In this document: positions 7,779 through 15,725 of the stretch, one piece after another
Layout: every line of letters starts with the position of its first letter
Numbering within the stretch: the stretch's first letter is position 1
Assembly: GCA_036675505.1 (NCBI GenBank)
Contig: JAKFEW010000040.1
Location: 1 to 23,202 of the forward strand
Length of the DNA: 23,202 nucleotides
Direction of reading: 5' to 3'
DNA from: JAKFEW01 sp036675505
GTDB taxonomy: Bacteria > Cyanobacteriota > Sericytochromatia > S15B-MN24 > JAQBPE01
Program-made: the position numbers and the translations under genes
The notes under the pieces: model-generated
What the model saw: the letters and a program-made list of their open reading frames with translations, nothing else
Databases searched by the model: none
What the model was told of the DNA's origin: nothing

Positions 7779-9245
7779 CTACGCCTTCACCGCGGTCGGC
7801 GCCATGATGGCGTCGGTCATGCCGTGAATCGCGAGCTTGTCGAGCGGACAGATCGTGGCGAGGATGCCGTGCAGCTCCGCCTTGCCGTTCGCCACGAAGA
7901 AGTAAGGGCACAGGCGCGCCCGCCCCTCCATTTTCACCACCACGTCGCGGCGGAAGTCGTAATACCGGACATCCGTGCGCTCCGGCTTGCGGAACTCCTG
8001 CAAGATGTAAGGAGTCTGCGGGAAGGACTCCTTCGCGAGGCGCAGCGCACCTTCCCAGTCGGGCGTCGAGAGGTCGTGGCCGAACGCCACGCCATGGCTG
8101 CCCCAGGCCAGGCTCGAGAAGCCCGACGGCTTGAGCACGAACGCGCGGTCGCGCTTGTTGGCGCGCGCGAGGTCGAGCCAGTCCTGGATCGGCACGCCTT
8201 CGACCGCCAGGCCGGGGATGACGGCCTGCGGCGGCAAGGGGGTCGGATCGACGACCCAGGTGCGTGGCAGCAGGCCGTCGAGCACCGCGATCGCCGCGGG
8301 CGACAGCTCCGCACGCCAGAAGGGCCGCAGCAGCGGGTGGTGGTAGAGCGCGAAGAGCTGCTTCTCCTCGAGATAGGCCTTGTAGGGCGGCGTGACGACC
8401 AGCTGGCCCTTCTTGTTGGCGTACTGCACCAGCTCGGCTTTGGGGATGTTCTTGAGGTCGAAGAGCTCGTAGAAGCGGTAGATCACGTCGATCTTGCGCT
8501 CGGCGCCGTCCGAGTAGAACGCATGGAACGCGTCGCCGTCGTAGCGGAGGTCGCCCGGGCGCACGGCCACGGCCGTCAGGCCGCGGTGGCTCAGCTGCTC
8601 GGCGAGCCACTGCTGCTCGAGCCAATAGTCGGTCGACTCCTCCGAGACGACGATCGCGAGCACGGGGTCGGCCTTGCCGGCCACGTCGCGGATCATCTCG
8701 GCGAACCCGGTCACCAGCCCGTCCGCGCCGCCGACGAGGTCATAGCCCAGCCCGGCGTAGTCGCTCGCCATCGAGCTCGTCATGCCGATGCCGCCCGGCA
8801 CCGAGTCGAGCTCGCAGGCCGAGAGCCGCCCTTCCTCGTCGATCACGAGGTCGGGCCGGATCACCCGCGGCACGGCCTGCTTGAAGCGGTTCATGCGCTG
8901 GTACTCGATGAGCGCGTCCGGCTTGCCCTGATCGAGTAGCCGATGCACCCAGGCCGGCTGCCGCCCCTTCACGCTTTCCTGGTATAGCTTGTTCGCGGCC
9001 AGCGTGAAGGCGAGCAGGTGATCACCCAGCGCCCGGATTTCGGCCAGGCGCTCGGCCGAAAGCGCGTACGGCTCCGGCGAGATGCGCCACGAGGTGTGGC
9101 GCCCCTCGGGGAGGTCCTTCTGGTTGTTGGCGTAAAGCGCGTTGCCCGCGGCACGGCGGTTCAATTCGAGCGCGAGCGCCTTGGCCTCGGCCTCGTCGGC
9201 CGAGCCCGGCAGACGCTGGGCCGAGAGCGGTAGCTGGGTGGTCAT
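7779..9245 (-). CDS. ATP-grasp-like protein of unknown substrate
   Basis: A soluble 488-residue protein. Features that resemble ATP-grasp ligases are the C-terminal nucleotide-binding-like segment FVLKPSGFSS (Lys372), YILQEF (Gln416, Glu417) followed by DVRYYDFRRDVVV, and an upstream ACELDSVPGGIGMTSS (Glu145) that recalls the acidic metal/substrate motif of glutathionylspermidine-synthetase-like enzymes. The family usually joins a carboxylate to an amine or thiol using ATP. I do not recognise a named member, so ligase activity is an inference. The start is ATG 9245, where the conserved-looking sequence begins; the ribosome-binding site (AAGAGAAG) is weak and longer readings would run into the glutaredoxin-like gene. 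It lies between that gene and the ABC exporter genes in one operon, suggesting it makes the exported compound or a precursor. Confidence 0.6.
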   Translation of the reverse strand: MTTQLPLSAQRLPGSADEAEAKALALELNRRAAGNALYANNQKDLPEGRHTSWRISPEPYALSAERLAEIRALGDHLLAFTLAANKLYQESVKGRQPAWVHRLLDQGKPDALIEYQRMNRFKQAVPRVIRPDLVIDEEGRLSACELDSVPGGIGMTSSMASDYAGLGYDLVGGADGLVTGFAEMIRDVAGKADPVLAIVVSEESTDYWLEQQWLAEQLSHRGLTAVAVRPGDLRYDGDAFHAFYSDGAERKIDVIYRFYELFDLKNIPKAELVQYANKKGQLVVTPPYKAYLEEKQLFALYHHPLLRPFWRAELSPAAIAVLDGLLPRTWVVDPTPLPPQAVIPGLAVEGVPIQDWLDLARANKRDRAFVLKPSGFSSLAWGSHGVAFGHDLSTPDWEGALRLAKESFPQTPYILQEFRKPERTDVRYYDFRRDVVVKMEGRARLCPYFFVANGKAELHGILATICPLDKLAIHGMTDAIMAPTAVKA

Positions 9246-9277
9246 GGACGTCTTCTCTTGGCAGGTGGGGGCGCGGC

Positions 9278-9517
9278 CTAGCTGACCTTTTGGCCGTACT
9301 TCTCTTCGAGGTACGGGAGGATCTTCTCCTCGTCGTCGAGCATCACGTCGCCGTCGACGAGCACGGGCACGGTCCATTGGCCCGATACGTCGAAGACTTC
9401 CTGGCGGGCTGGGCGATCGCGCGGCACGGAAACCTTCTCGTAGTCGAGCTTCAGCTCGTCGAGCTTGTTACGCACCATCTTGCAGTAGGGGCAAGAATCC
9501 AGATCGTAGAGCTTCAT
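9278..9517 (-). CDS. Glutaredoxin-like protein
   Basis: A 79-residue thioredoxin-fold protein with the dithiol active site CPYC at residues 9-12 and the cis-proline Pro51 in TVPVLVDGD. Length and layout match glutaredoxin or the N-terminal GST domain. It should reduce disulfides or mixed disulfides with a low-molecular-weight thiol in the cytoplasm. GGAGG lies 9 bases before ATG 9517. It begins 15 bases after the MarR stop and ends 32 bases before the ATP-grasp-like gene, so it is the second gene of the operon. Pairing with a cysteine-bearing MarR regulator suggests a thiol-stress role. Confidence 0.87.
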   Translation of the reverse strand: MKLYDLDSCPYCKMVRNKLDELKLDYEKVSVPRDRPARQEVFDVSGQWTVPVLVDGDVMLDDEEKILPYLEEKYGQKVS

Positions 9518-9532
9518 CCTCTTCTTCCTCCG

Positions 9533-9985
9533 TCAATCCCCGACGCCGGCCGCCGAGCGGACCGCCACGGGTTCATCCTCGACCAGCCGGCGCACGAGTG
9601 CCATCAGCGTCTCGAACTCTTCCGGCGTGAATTTCGCGGCCAACCGGGTGGACGCGTCCGTGAGCGCGGCCTCGATCGAGGGCCTGAGCCGATGCGCGCG
9701 CTCCGTCAGGCAAAGCCGCGTCGCGCGTCGATCCTCGGGGTACGGGCAACGCGTCACCAGGCCCTGCTTCTCCAGCCGATCCAGCATCGGCGTGAGCGTG
9801 CCCGCGTCGACCGAGAGCTCGCGGGCGAGGTCCTTGGCGAGCAGGCCGTCCTGGCAGTAGAGCGCGCTCAGGCCATGCGCCTGGGCCACCGTCAGGCCGA
9901 GCGGCGCCAGCGCATCTTCGAAGGCTCGCAGCAGCTTGCGGTGCGCGAGGCCCAGGTTGAAGCAGGGACAGTCGTCGATGGCCAT
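9533..9985 (-). CDS. MarR-family transcriptional regulator
   Basis: A 150-residue winged-helix repressor, the first gene of the operon and probably autoregulatory. The helix-turn-helix spans about 48-75 (LLAKDLARELSVDAGTLTPMLDRLEKQGLV), and the wing carries the MarR hallmark DRR at 85-87. The N-terminus has CPC (Cys6, Cys8) ahead of helix 1, and there are further cysteines at 44, 80 and 92. N-terminal cysteines act as redox sensors in some MarR proteins (OhrR type), so oxidation-dependent derepression is possible. The start is ATG 9985; no good Shine-Dalgarno sequence precedes it (C-run), so translation may be inefficient. A sigma70-like promoter and a candidate operator lie upstream in the gap shared with priA. 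Confidence 0.9.
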   Translation of the reverse strand: MAIDDCPCFNLGLAHRKLLRAFEDALAPLGLTVAQAHGLSALYCQDGLLAKDLARELSVDAGTLTPMLDRLEKQGLVTRCPYPEDRRATRLCLTERAHRLRPSIEAALTDASTRLAAKFTPEEFETLMALVRRLVEDEPVAVRSAAGVGD

Positions 9986-10018
9986 GGGGGGGTCCGGTCA
10001 ATTGGTTGGGGTGCAGAT

Positions 10019-10047
10019 ATTTTCATATACAAAACATTAGGTGTCAA
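10019..10047 (-). promoter_or_regulatory. Promoter and candidate operator of the MarR operon
   Basis: The minus strand has a perfect TTGACA -35 (10042-10047), followed about 17 bases later by an AT-rich GAAAAT/AATATC -10. Between them TTTTGTATATGAAAA (about 10025-10039) is an imperfect inverted repeat with arms TTTTGTA and TATGAAAA. That size and position suit a MarR dimer that represses its own operon. Confidence 0.5.
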
Positions 10048-10079
10048 GGTATTTCCGCGGGCTGATTCGGGAGGTGCCT

Positions 10080-10110
10080 TTCGAACAATCGATCGAATCC
10101 ATGCCATAAT
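10080..10110 (+). promoter_or_regulatory. Possible promoter of priA
   Basis: CATAAT (10105-10110) is a -10 candidate 45 bases before the priA ATG. The -35 area is occupied by an inverted repeat, TTCGA (10080-10084) and TCGAA (10093-10097). No strong -35 is visible. Confidence 0.3.
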
Positions 10111-10154
10111 GGCCCTGACACCGCCTTCTTGGCTTTGCCACCGAGGCCTCCGCC

Positions 10155-12581
10155 ATGTCCACGCTTTCCACTTCCGCGGCCGGCCCGGCTTACGCCGAGG
10201 TCCTGATCGACGGCCTGGCGCTCGCCGATCCCCGGCCGTACACCTACGTCGTGCCCGACGCCTGGCGGGGACGCCTGCGCCCCGGTCAACCCGTGCTGGT
10301 GCCCTTCGGGCCCAAACGCGGCGTCGGCGGCTACGTCGTCGCGCTGACGGACCACCCGCCGGACGATCACGCCCTCAAGGAGATCGAGGACGTGGTCTCG
10401 GGCGACGTCGTGCCGCCTTCGCTGCAGGCGCTGCTGGCCTGGATCGCCGAGGTGTGGCTCGCCTCGATGCAGGAGGTCGTGACCACCGCGATGCCGCGCG
10501 GCACGCTCACGCGCGTGAAGCGCAGCGTACACCTGGCGGTCGCGGGCGAGACGTTTCGGGAGATGGCGCGCGGCTTCACGGGCCCGCACGCCGTGCTCGC
10601 GCGCGCGCTGCTCGAGCACGGCGGCGAAGCGCCGCTGACCGTCTTGCAGACCGCCGCGAAGCGCTCCTCCGCGGTGCTCGCGGACTGGCGCCGGCGCGAC
10701 CTCGTGCGCTACCAGACGCGCTACGTGCCCCCCGAGCGGAAGGAAAAGACCCAGCTCCACGCCGTGGTCACGGCCGGCGCCTTCGAGAAGCTGACGAAGC
10801 GCCAGGAAGAAGTGCTCGGCGCCTTGCAGGCCGCCGGCGGCGTGATGCTGGCCGCCGAGCTCGCGCGCGCGACCGGCGCCACGCCGGACACGCTCAGGCG
10901 GCTCGCGAAGGTGGGGGCGATCGCGATCGAACCCCGCGCCGTCCGCCGCACGGCCCGCGCGGAGGCCAGCGGCGCCCCCCCACCTGCGCTGACGAAGCAC
11001 CAGGCCGAGGTGGTCGACGCGATCACGGCCCGCCTCGGCACGTACGCAGCTTTCCTGCTCCACGGCGTCACCGGCAGCGGCAAGACCGAGGTCTACCTGC
11101 AGGTGATCGAGCGGGTGCTCGAGGCCGACCGCGGGGCGATCGTGCTGGTGCCCGAGATCGCCCTCACGCCGCAGACCGTCCGGCGCTTCCAGGCCCGCTT
11201 CGGCGACACCGTCGCGGTGCTGCACAGCCACCTCAGCGACGGCGAGCGATACGACGAATGGCAGCGCATCCGCGCAGGCGACGCGCGGGTGGTGATCGGC
11301 GCGCGCTCGGCGATCTTCGCGCCGGTGACGGACCTCGGCGCGATCATCATCGACGAGGAGCATGAAACCAGCTACAAGCAAGACAAGGCGCCGCGTTACC
11401 ACGCCCGGGCGGTCGCTTTGGAGCGCGCGCGCCTCGATGGCGCGGTGATCGTGCTCGGCAGCGCGACGCCCTCGATCGAGTCGTTCGCCGCGGCCCGCGC
11501 GGGCGACGTCACCCTCCTGGAAATGCCTGAGCGCGTAGAGAGCCGCCCGTTGCCGCCTGTTCAGGTCGTCGACATGCGCACCGAGCTCAAGTCCGGCAAC
11601 CGCGGCCTGTTCTCGCGGGCGCTCGCGGGGGCCATGGCGGGTGTGCTCGCACGCGGCGAGCAGGCGATCCTGCTGCTCAACCGCCGTGGCTACAGCTCCT
11701 TCGTGTTCTGCCGCGAGTGCGGCTACGCCTGCAAGTGCAGCCGCTGCTCGGTCGCGATGACCTACCATGCCGAGCCGCCGATCCTGCGCTGTCATTACTG
11801 CGATGCGCGCGAGCGCGTGCCGGAGGCCTGCCCCCAGTGCCACGGGCCTTACATCCGCCACTTCGGCGCAGGCACCCAGCAGATCGAGGAGGCCTGCCGC
11901 AAGCTCTTCGCCGATGCGCGCATCCTGCGCGTGGACCGCGACACCACCTCGCGCAAGGGCAGCCACGAGCGCCTGTTCGACGCCTTTGGCGAAGGCCAGT
12001 ACGACGTGCTGGTCGGCACCCAGATGGTGGCCAAGGGCCTGGATTTCCCGCGCGTCACGCTCGTCGGCGTGATGGCCGCGGACTCTGCGCTGAACCTGCC
12101 GGATTTCCGCGCCGCCGAGCGCACCTTCCAGCTGCTCAGCCAGGTCGCCGGCCGCGCCGGCCGCCACGAGCTGCCAGGCCAAGTGGTGATTCAGACTTAC
12201 AGCCCCGGCCATCCCGCGGTCATCGCCGCGGCGGCCCACGACTACCGCTCTTTCTATGAAGCCGAGCTGCCGGATCGCCAGGAGCTCGGCTGGCCACCCT
12301 ACCGCGCGCTCGCCAACGCGGTGATCGCGGGGCCGGACGCGCGCCTCGCCCGCGAGGCCGCTTCCCGCTTCGCCGAGGCGCTCGCGGGCCTGCCCGACAT
12401 CGAGGTCTTCGGGCCGCACGACGCGCCGCTCAGCCAGCTGCGCGGCCTGCGCCGCTACCAGGTGCTGCTGAAAGTGGCCGATCCCGTGGCCGCCCGCCCG
12501 GCCTTGCGGCGGGCGCTTGCGGTCGCGCAGGAACCTGGGGTGCGGGTCACGCTGGACGTCGATCCCTACAACCTGATGTAG
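10155..12581 (+). CDS. priA: Primosomal protein N' (replication restart helicase PriA)
   Basis: An 808-residue superfamily-2 3'-5' DNA helicase that recognises stalled forks and reloads the replicative helicase. The N-terminal DNA-binding domain includes YTYVVPDAWRGRLRPGQPVLVPFG (about 29-52). The helicase core has Walker A GVTGSGKTE (304-312) and motif II DEEH (400-403), plus GSATPS. The zinc region starts at Cys519 with CxxC and CxxC pairs, then CHYC and CPQC, giving the eight family cysteines plus one extra (GYACKC). Helicase motifs V and VI follow (VGTQMVAKGLDFP, QVAGRAGR), and then a C-terminal domain ending DVDPYNLM, typical of PriA. Length is a little above E. coli PriA (732). The start is ATG 10155 with GAGG 8 bases upstream. 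It is divergent from the MarR operon. Confidence 0.97.
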   Translation: MSTLSTSAAGPAYAEVLIDGLALADPRPYTYVVPDAWRGRLRPGQPVLVPFGPKRGVGGYVVALTDHPPDDHALKEIEDVVSGDVVPPSLQALLAWIAEVWLASMQEVVTTAMPRGTLTRVKRSVHLAVAGETFREMARGFTGPHAVLARALLEHGGEAPLTVLQTAAKRSSAVLADWRRRDLVRYQTRYVPPERKEKTQLHAVVTAGAFEKLTKRQEEVLGALQAAGGVMLAAELARATGATPDTLRRLAKVGAIAIEPRAVRRTARAEASGAPPPALTKHQAEVVDAITARLGTYAAFLLHGVTGSGKTEVYLQVIERVLEADRGAIVLVPEIALTPQTVRRFQARFGDTVAVLHSHLSDGERYDEWQRIRAGDARVVIGARSAIFAPVTDLGAIIIDEEHETSYKQDKAPRYHARAVALERARLDGAVIVLGSATPSIESFAAARAGDVTLLEMPERVESRPLPPVQVVDMRTELKSGNRGLFSRALAGAMAGVLARGEQAILLLNRRGYSSFVFCRECGYACKCSRCSVAMTYHAEPPILRCHYCDARERVPEACPQCHGPYIRHFGAGTQQIEEACRKLFADARILRVDRDTTSRKGSHERLFDAFGEGQYDVLVGTQMVAKGLDFPRVTLVGVMAADSALNLPDFRAAERTFQLLSQVAGRAGRHELPGQVVIQTYSPGHPAVIAAAAHDYRSFYEAELPDRQELGWPPYRALANAVIAGPDARLAREAASRFAEALAGLPDIEVFGPHDAPLSQLRGLRRYQVLLKVADPVAARPALRRALAVAQEPGVRVTLDVDPYNLM

Positions 12582-12648
12582 CGGAACACCCTTGCTCGCC
12601 GGCTCGTCATCCTTGCTCGGACCTGATCCGCGGCTGACCCTCGCTCAG

Positions 12649-12676
12649 TTGATTCGCGGACGACCGTGGGTATGAA
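12649..12676 (+). promoter_or_regulatory. Possible promoter of the TMEM43-like gene
   Basis: TTGATT (12649-12654) and TATGAA (12671-12676) are spaced by 16 bases, ending 73 bases before the start codon. Upstream in the same gap CCTTGCTCG occurs twice (12590-12598 and 12611-12619); its meaning is unknown. Confidence 0.35.
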
Positions 12677-12711
12677 GGGTTGGCAGCGTCGTCGGCGGGT
12701 CTACCGCAACG

Positions 12712-12734
12712 ACCGGTGAGCCGGTGATGACCGG
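12712..12734 (+). promoter_or_regulatory. Mutually exclusive small hairpins before the TMEM43-like gene
   Basis: ACCGG (12712-12716), CCGGT (12721-12725) and ACCGG (12730-12734) are separated by 4-base loops. The central arm can pair with either flank. The GGAGGA ribosome-binding site follows 6 bases later, so the fold may affect translation, but each stem is only 5 bp. Confidence 0.25.
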
Positions 12735-12749
12735 CATTTCGGAGGAATC

Positions 12750-13961
12750 ATGGCAGACGACGAAGAAGAGAACAGCGGCCTGGGCGGCATGCTCGGCAAC
12801 CTGATGGATGGCGCGTCGGACGGCGAGTTCAATGGCCACGATCGTCAGGACAGCTACACCGAGGTGACTCATCAAGGGTGGTTCAGCCGGCTCTTCGGCT
12901 CGATCTTTTCCGCGATGTTCGGCGTGGTCATCTTCTTCGGCTCCTTCGCCGTCCTTTACTGGAACGAGGGCGCCGTGGACGATTCCAAGCTCGCCAAGAA
13001 CGCCGTCGAGGTGAATGCCGCGTCCCCTTCCTCGGGCGCCGTGGGCAAGTTCGTCGCGGCCACCGGCCCGCTCAAGACGTCGGCGCAACTCGGCGACGAG
13101 TACCTCAAGGCCGGCAACTACGTGACGCTCAGCCGCACGGCCGAGATGTACGCCTGGGTCGAGCAGAAGTCCGAGAAGAAGGAAAAGAAGGTCGGCGGCG
13201 GCGAGAAGACCATCACGACTTACGATTACGAGCGCCGGTGGGACAGCTCGCCCTCGAGCAGCAACTCCTTCAAGGTGAAGTCCGGCCACTTCAACCCCGA
13301 GATGCGCGTGAAGAGTGATTCCTGGAAGGCCGAGTCGGCCTCGCTGGGCGCGCTGAAAGTGAAAATGGACGCGATCACGCTGCCGGGCGGCAACAACGTC
13401 GCGCTGAGCGACGAGACGGTGAAGACCGGCGATCCGAACGGCGGCTACCTCTACGTGGGCGGCGCCCGCAGCGGCCAGCCCCGCGTCGGCGACGTGCGCG
13501 TGTCCTACACCGCGCTCACGCCGGGCGGCGAATACACGGTGCTCGGCAAGCTCACCAGCACGTCGGCGATCGCGCCGATGAAGGTCGAGAAGCGCGACTT
13601 CTACCGGTTGTTCGAAGGCACGAAGGCGGACGCGCTCAAGCAGCTGTCCTTCGAGTACTCGATGTGGATCTGGGGCTTCCGGCTGCTCGGCTTCCTCATG
13701 TGCTGGGGTGGCATGCGGATGTTCATGGAGCCGCTCAACACGCTGTTCGACGTGCTGCCGTTCCTCGGCAGTATGGGCCGCGGCCTGACGGGCTTCATCA
13801 CCTTCCCGATCGCCCTCGTGCTGACCCTCGTCACCATCGTGGTGGCGCAGATCATGCACAACCTCATCGCGATGATCGTCGTCGGCATCCTGGTCGTCGT
13901 CGGCTGCGTGATGCTGTTCGGCAAGAAGAAGGGCGGCGCCGCCAAGCGCGCCACCGCCTGA
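12750..13961 (+). CDS. TMEM43 (LUMA) family membrane protein
   Basis: A 403-residue membrane protein. After an acidic, polar N-terminus, residues about 42-75 read HQGWFSRLFGSIFSAMFG then GSFAVLYWNEG, matching the first membrane segment and the WNEG motif of the TMEM43 family. A large soluble loop of about 230 residues follows, including the TAEMYAWVEQKSEKKEKK segment typical of the family. Three more hydrophobic segments lie near 305-327, 345-369 and 370-391, before a basic tail (KKKGGAAKRATA). This is the usual bacterial TMEM43 layout; the biochemical function is unknown even in eukaryotes. GGAGGA precedes ATG 12750 at 3-4 bases. It appears monocistronic, ending at a strong terminator hairpin. 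Confidence 0.88.
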   Translation: MADDEEENSGLGGMLGNLMDGASDGEFNGHDRQDSYTEVTHQGWFSRLFGSIFSAMFGVVIFFGSFAVLYWNEGAVDDSKLAKNAVEVNAASPSSGAVGKFVAATGPLKTSAQLGDEYLKAGNYVTLSRTAEMYAWVEQKSEKKEKKVGGGEKTITTYDYERRWDSSPSSSNSFKVKSGHFNPEMRVKSDSWKAESASLGALKVKMDAITLPGGNNVALSDETVKTGDPNGGYLYVGGARSGQPRVGDVRVSYTALTPGGEYTVLGKLTSTSAIAPMKVEKRDFYRLFEGTKADALKQLSFEYSMWIWGFRLLGFLMCWGGMRMFMEPLNTLFDVLPFLGSMGRGLTGFITFPIALVLTLVTIVVAQIMHNLIAMIVVGILVVVGCVMLFGKKKGGAAKRATA

Positions 13962-13983
13962 CGCACAGTCCTCCCCGTTGCTC

Positions 13984-14010
13984 GGCCCTCCGCGGTTTCC
14001 GCGGAGGGCC
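13984..14010 (+). terminator. Terminator-like hairpin after the TMEM43-like gene
   Basis: GGCCCTCCGCGG, loop TTT, CCGCGGAGGGCC: a perfect 12-bp stem 22 bases after the stop codon. Only a short TTCGTGTG follows, so the U-tract is weak, but the stem is very strong and the position is right. Confidence 0.75.
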
Positions 14011-14069
14011 TTCGTGTGAGTTAAGGCATTTTCACCAGAACTTACACGAAGGATAAGACGCGCCGCCTG

Positions 14070-14084
14070 TTAACGGGCTATAAA
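14070..14084 (+). promoter_or_regulatory. Promoter of the glycine-rich membrane protein gene
   Basis: TTAAC (14070-14074), four bases, then TATAAA (14079-14084), in an AT-rich island between a terminator and the next gene. The TTAAC-then-TATA order matches the subtilase promoters. The expected transcript start leaves about a 30-base leader with a strong GAGGAG site. Confidence 0.5.
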
Positions 14085-14122
14085 TCACCAACGGTGGAGT
14101 TGAGTTGGAAGAGGAGTTCCCG

Positions 14123-14686
14123 ATGCCCGAGTTGAAAGTCACCCATGGCGGCAAGGTCCACGGCGTGTCCGTCGATCGCGTCTACAAGATCCGGAAGGGT
14201 GACGAAGAGAAGGCCCTCGCCGGCATGCGGCGCGACGGCGCCGACAACCTCGTGTTCAAGGGCGACAACGGCGACCTCTTCATCGCCTCGCGCGTGGGCA
14301 TGCCCCGCAACCTGGAAATCAACGACCGCATCGAAGTCGGCCAGTCGAGCCGCGTGGAGTTCAACGGCGTGCGCGGCACGCTGATGGGCTTCGACAACGA
14401 GCGCAACCAGCTGCGCGAGCATTTCAAGCCGGCCGCCGCCTGGGCCGGCGTCGGCGGCGTGGCCGGCCTCGGCGGCGTGCTGTTCGGCGCGCTCAAGCTG
14501 GGCTGGAACAACCCGATCGCGATGATCGGCATCGCGGCCGCGGGCCTGCTCGGCGGCGGCCTGCTCGGCGCCTTCTTCGGCGGCAAGAAGCCGAAGTACG
14601 ACGACCTCGACAAGTATACCGGCGGCATGGAGCTGGCCTCGGCGAGGATCGGTGCGGAGCCGGCGAAGAACGTCACGGTCGCGTAA
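14123..14686 (+). CDS. Small glycine-rich membrane protein, unknown
   Basis: A 187-residue protein with no recognised family. ATG 14123 is preferred over upstream TTG 14105 because GAGGAG (14111-14116) lies 6 bases before the ATG. Residues about 1-100 are soluble and mixed beta, rich in Asp/Arg/Val, and include VKGVxVDRVYKI-like and EFNGVRGTLMGFDNE stretches. Two hydrophobic segments follow: AWAGVGGVAGLGGVLFGAL and PIAMIGIAAAGLLGGGLLGA. Both have small-residue (Gly/Ala) faces like glycine-zipper helices, which often pack tightly or oligomerise. A polar tail of about 35 residues starts GGKKPKYDDLDKY. It is isolated between its own promoter and a strong terminator, so it is monocistronic and possibly well expressed. 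Confidence 0.8.
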   Translation: MPELKVTHGGKVHGVSVDRVYKIRKGDEEKALAGMRRDGADNLVFKGDNGDLFIASRVGMPRNLEINDRIEVGQSSRVEFNGVRGTLMGFDNERNQLREHFKPAAAWAGVGGVAGLGGVLFGALKLGWNNPIAMIGIAAAGLLGGGLLGAFFGGKKPKYDDLDKYTGGMELASARIGAEPAKNVTVA

Positions 14687-14707
14687 ACGAAACCAGCAAT
14701 TGCGTAG

Positions 14708-14734
14708 GCGGGGCCGGACGATGTCCGGCCCCGC
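14708..14734 (+). terminator. Terminator-like hairpin after the glycine-rich protein gene
   Basis: GCGGGGCCGGAC, loop GAT, GTCCGGCCCCGC: a perfect 12-bp stem 22 bases after the stop codon. It is followed by GTCGTGTGACATTTAT rather than a clean U-tract. Confidence 0.75.
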
Positions 14735-14756
14735 GTCGTGTGACATTTATCCGATT

Positions 14757-14781
14757 CTTATCTTTTTTATAGTCTTATCTT
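14757..14781 (+). promoter_or_regulatory. AT-rich promoter of the YiiX-like gene
   Basis: TATAGT (14768-14773) sits between two copies of CTTATCTT (14757-14764 and 14774-14781, 17 bases apart). TTAAC overlaps the end of the second copy. TATAGT is a plausible -10 about 70 bases before the ATG; no clear -35 is seen. The direct repeats may bind a regulator. Confidence 0.4.
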
Positions 14782-14842
14782 AACCAGGTCAGCCGATGGG
14801 CGGCCGACAATTCGGATGTCCCCTGAATGCCGGAGCTTCGCC

Positions 14843-15694
14843 ATGCGCACCCCCCGCCTGCTCGCCTCCCTCCTCGTCGTCTCGCTGATCGCGGGCTGCC
14901 AGGTCGCCGTCCCGGCCTCGGCCGCGTCCACGCGCCAGGGAGCGGTTTCGGTCTTCGGCGCCGAGCAGGAGCTGACCGCCGATGAGCGCGAGACGCTCGA
15001 ACAGGTGCTGCAGTCGCTCGGCCCCGCCTTCGCCGACGGCGTGAAGGCCGACCCCACGCCCGGCAAGGACATCGGCCCGAAGGCCGGCCTGCTGTACCGC
15101 GCCCTCGCGCGCAGCCTCATGCTGCGCAAGGCTGCCGCCAAGCTCGCCGAGGGGCCGGTCCACAAGCACTTCTCGAAGCCCGGCCAGAAGGACCAGGTGC
15201 CGCCCCTGTCGGCTGCCGAACGCACGGAGCTCGACGCGCTGTTGAAGCCGGGCGACGTGATCCAGTGCGGCAACGACGGCTCCTTCGTCCACGCGATCTT
15301 CTACGAGGGCGAGGGCATGATCGTGCACGCGCTCGCGCAGACCGGCTTCGGCAAGAAGATGATCGGCGTGCGGCGCGAGAAGCTCGCCGAGTACCTCGAC
15401 CGCTCGGACCGCGACAAGGTGGTCGTGCTGCGCCCGAATTGGACGCCCGAGACGCTGGACGCGGCGATCGCCTACGCCCGCGCCCAGGTGGGCAAGGACT
15501 ACGACCCGCTGTTCCTGACCGACGCGGACGACCGCCACTACTGCACCGAGCTCATCTGGGCCGTGCTCACGCGCACCGGCGTGGCGCGCGTGGAGCCTCA
15601 CCTGGCAGGCAAGGTCCACTGGCGCCTGGTGACGAACGAGGACATCCGCAAGAGCGCCGACCTGACGGTCGTCTGGCGCCGCAACCACGACTGA
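14843..15694 (+). CDS. YiiX/YebB-like permuted papain-fold lipoprotein
   Basis: A 283-residue predicted lipoprotein (lipobox LIAGC, Cys19). ATG 14843 is chosen over an earlier in-frame start because CGGAG lies about 8 bases upstream and the signal peptide begins right after it. The C-terminal half has the layout of the permuted NlpC/P60-like (YiiX, C92) family: LKPGDVIQCGNDGSFVHAIFY with candidate catalytic His150, then VGKDYDPLF and HYCTELIW with candidate catalytic Cys234 followed by Glu236. Members act on amide or ester bonds in the cell envelope, though many are uncharacterised. Residues about 40-135 form a helical, charged N-terminal region. The methyltransferase-like gene follows immediately, with its possible ribosome-binding GAGG overlapping this stop codon. 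Confidence 0.82.
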   Translation: MRTPRLLASLLVVSLIAGCQVAVPASAASTRQGAVSVFGAEQELTADERETLEQVLQSLGPAFADGVKADPTPGKDIGPKAGLLYRALARSLMLRKAAAKLAEGPVHKHFSKPGQKDQVPPLSAAERTELDALLKPGDVIQCGNDGSFVHAIFYEGEGMIVHALAQTGFGKKMIGVRREKLAEYLDRSDRDKVVVLRPNWTPETLDAAIAYARAQVGKDYDPLFLTDADDRHYCTELIWAVLTRTGVARVEPHLAGKVHWRLVTNEDIRKSADLTVVWRRNHD

Positions 15695-15725
15695 GGTCCC
15701 CATCGACGCCCCTGCCCCCTGGGTC

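Noticed and set aside
10044..12419. A 791-codon minus-strand frame opposite priA
   Set aside because: It is a composition-driven shadow of priA, with His/Arg/Ala-rich sequence, no motifs and no ribosome-binding site.
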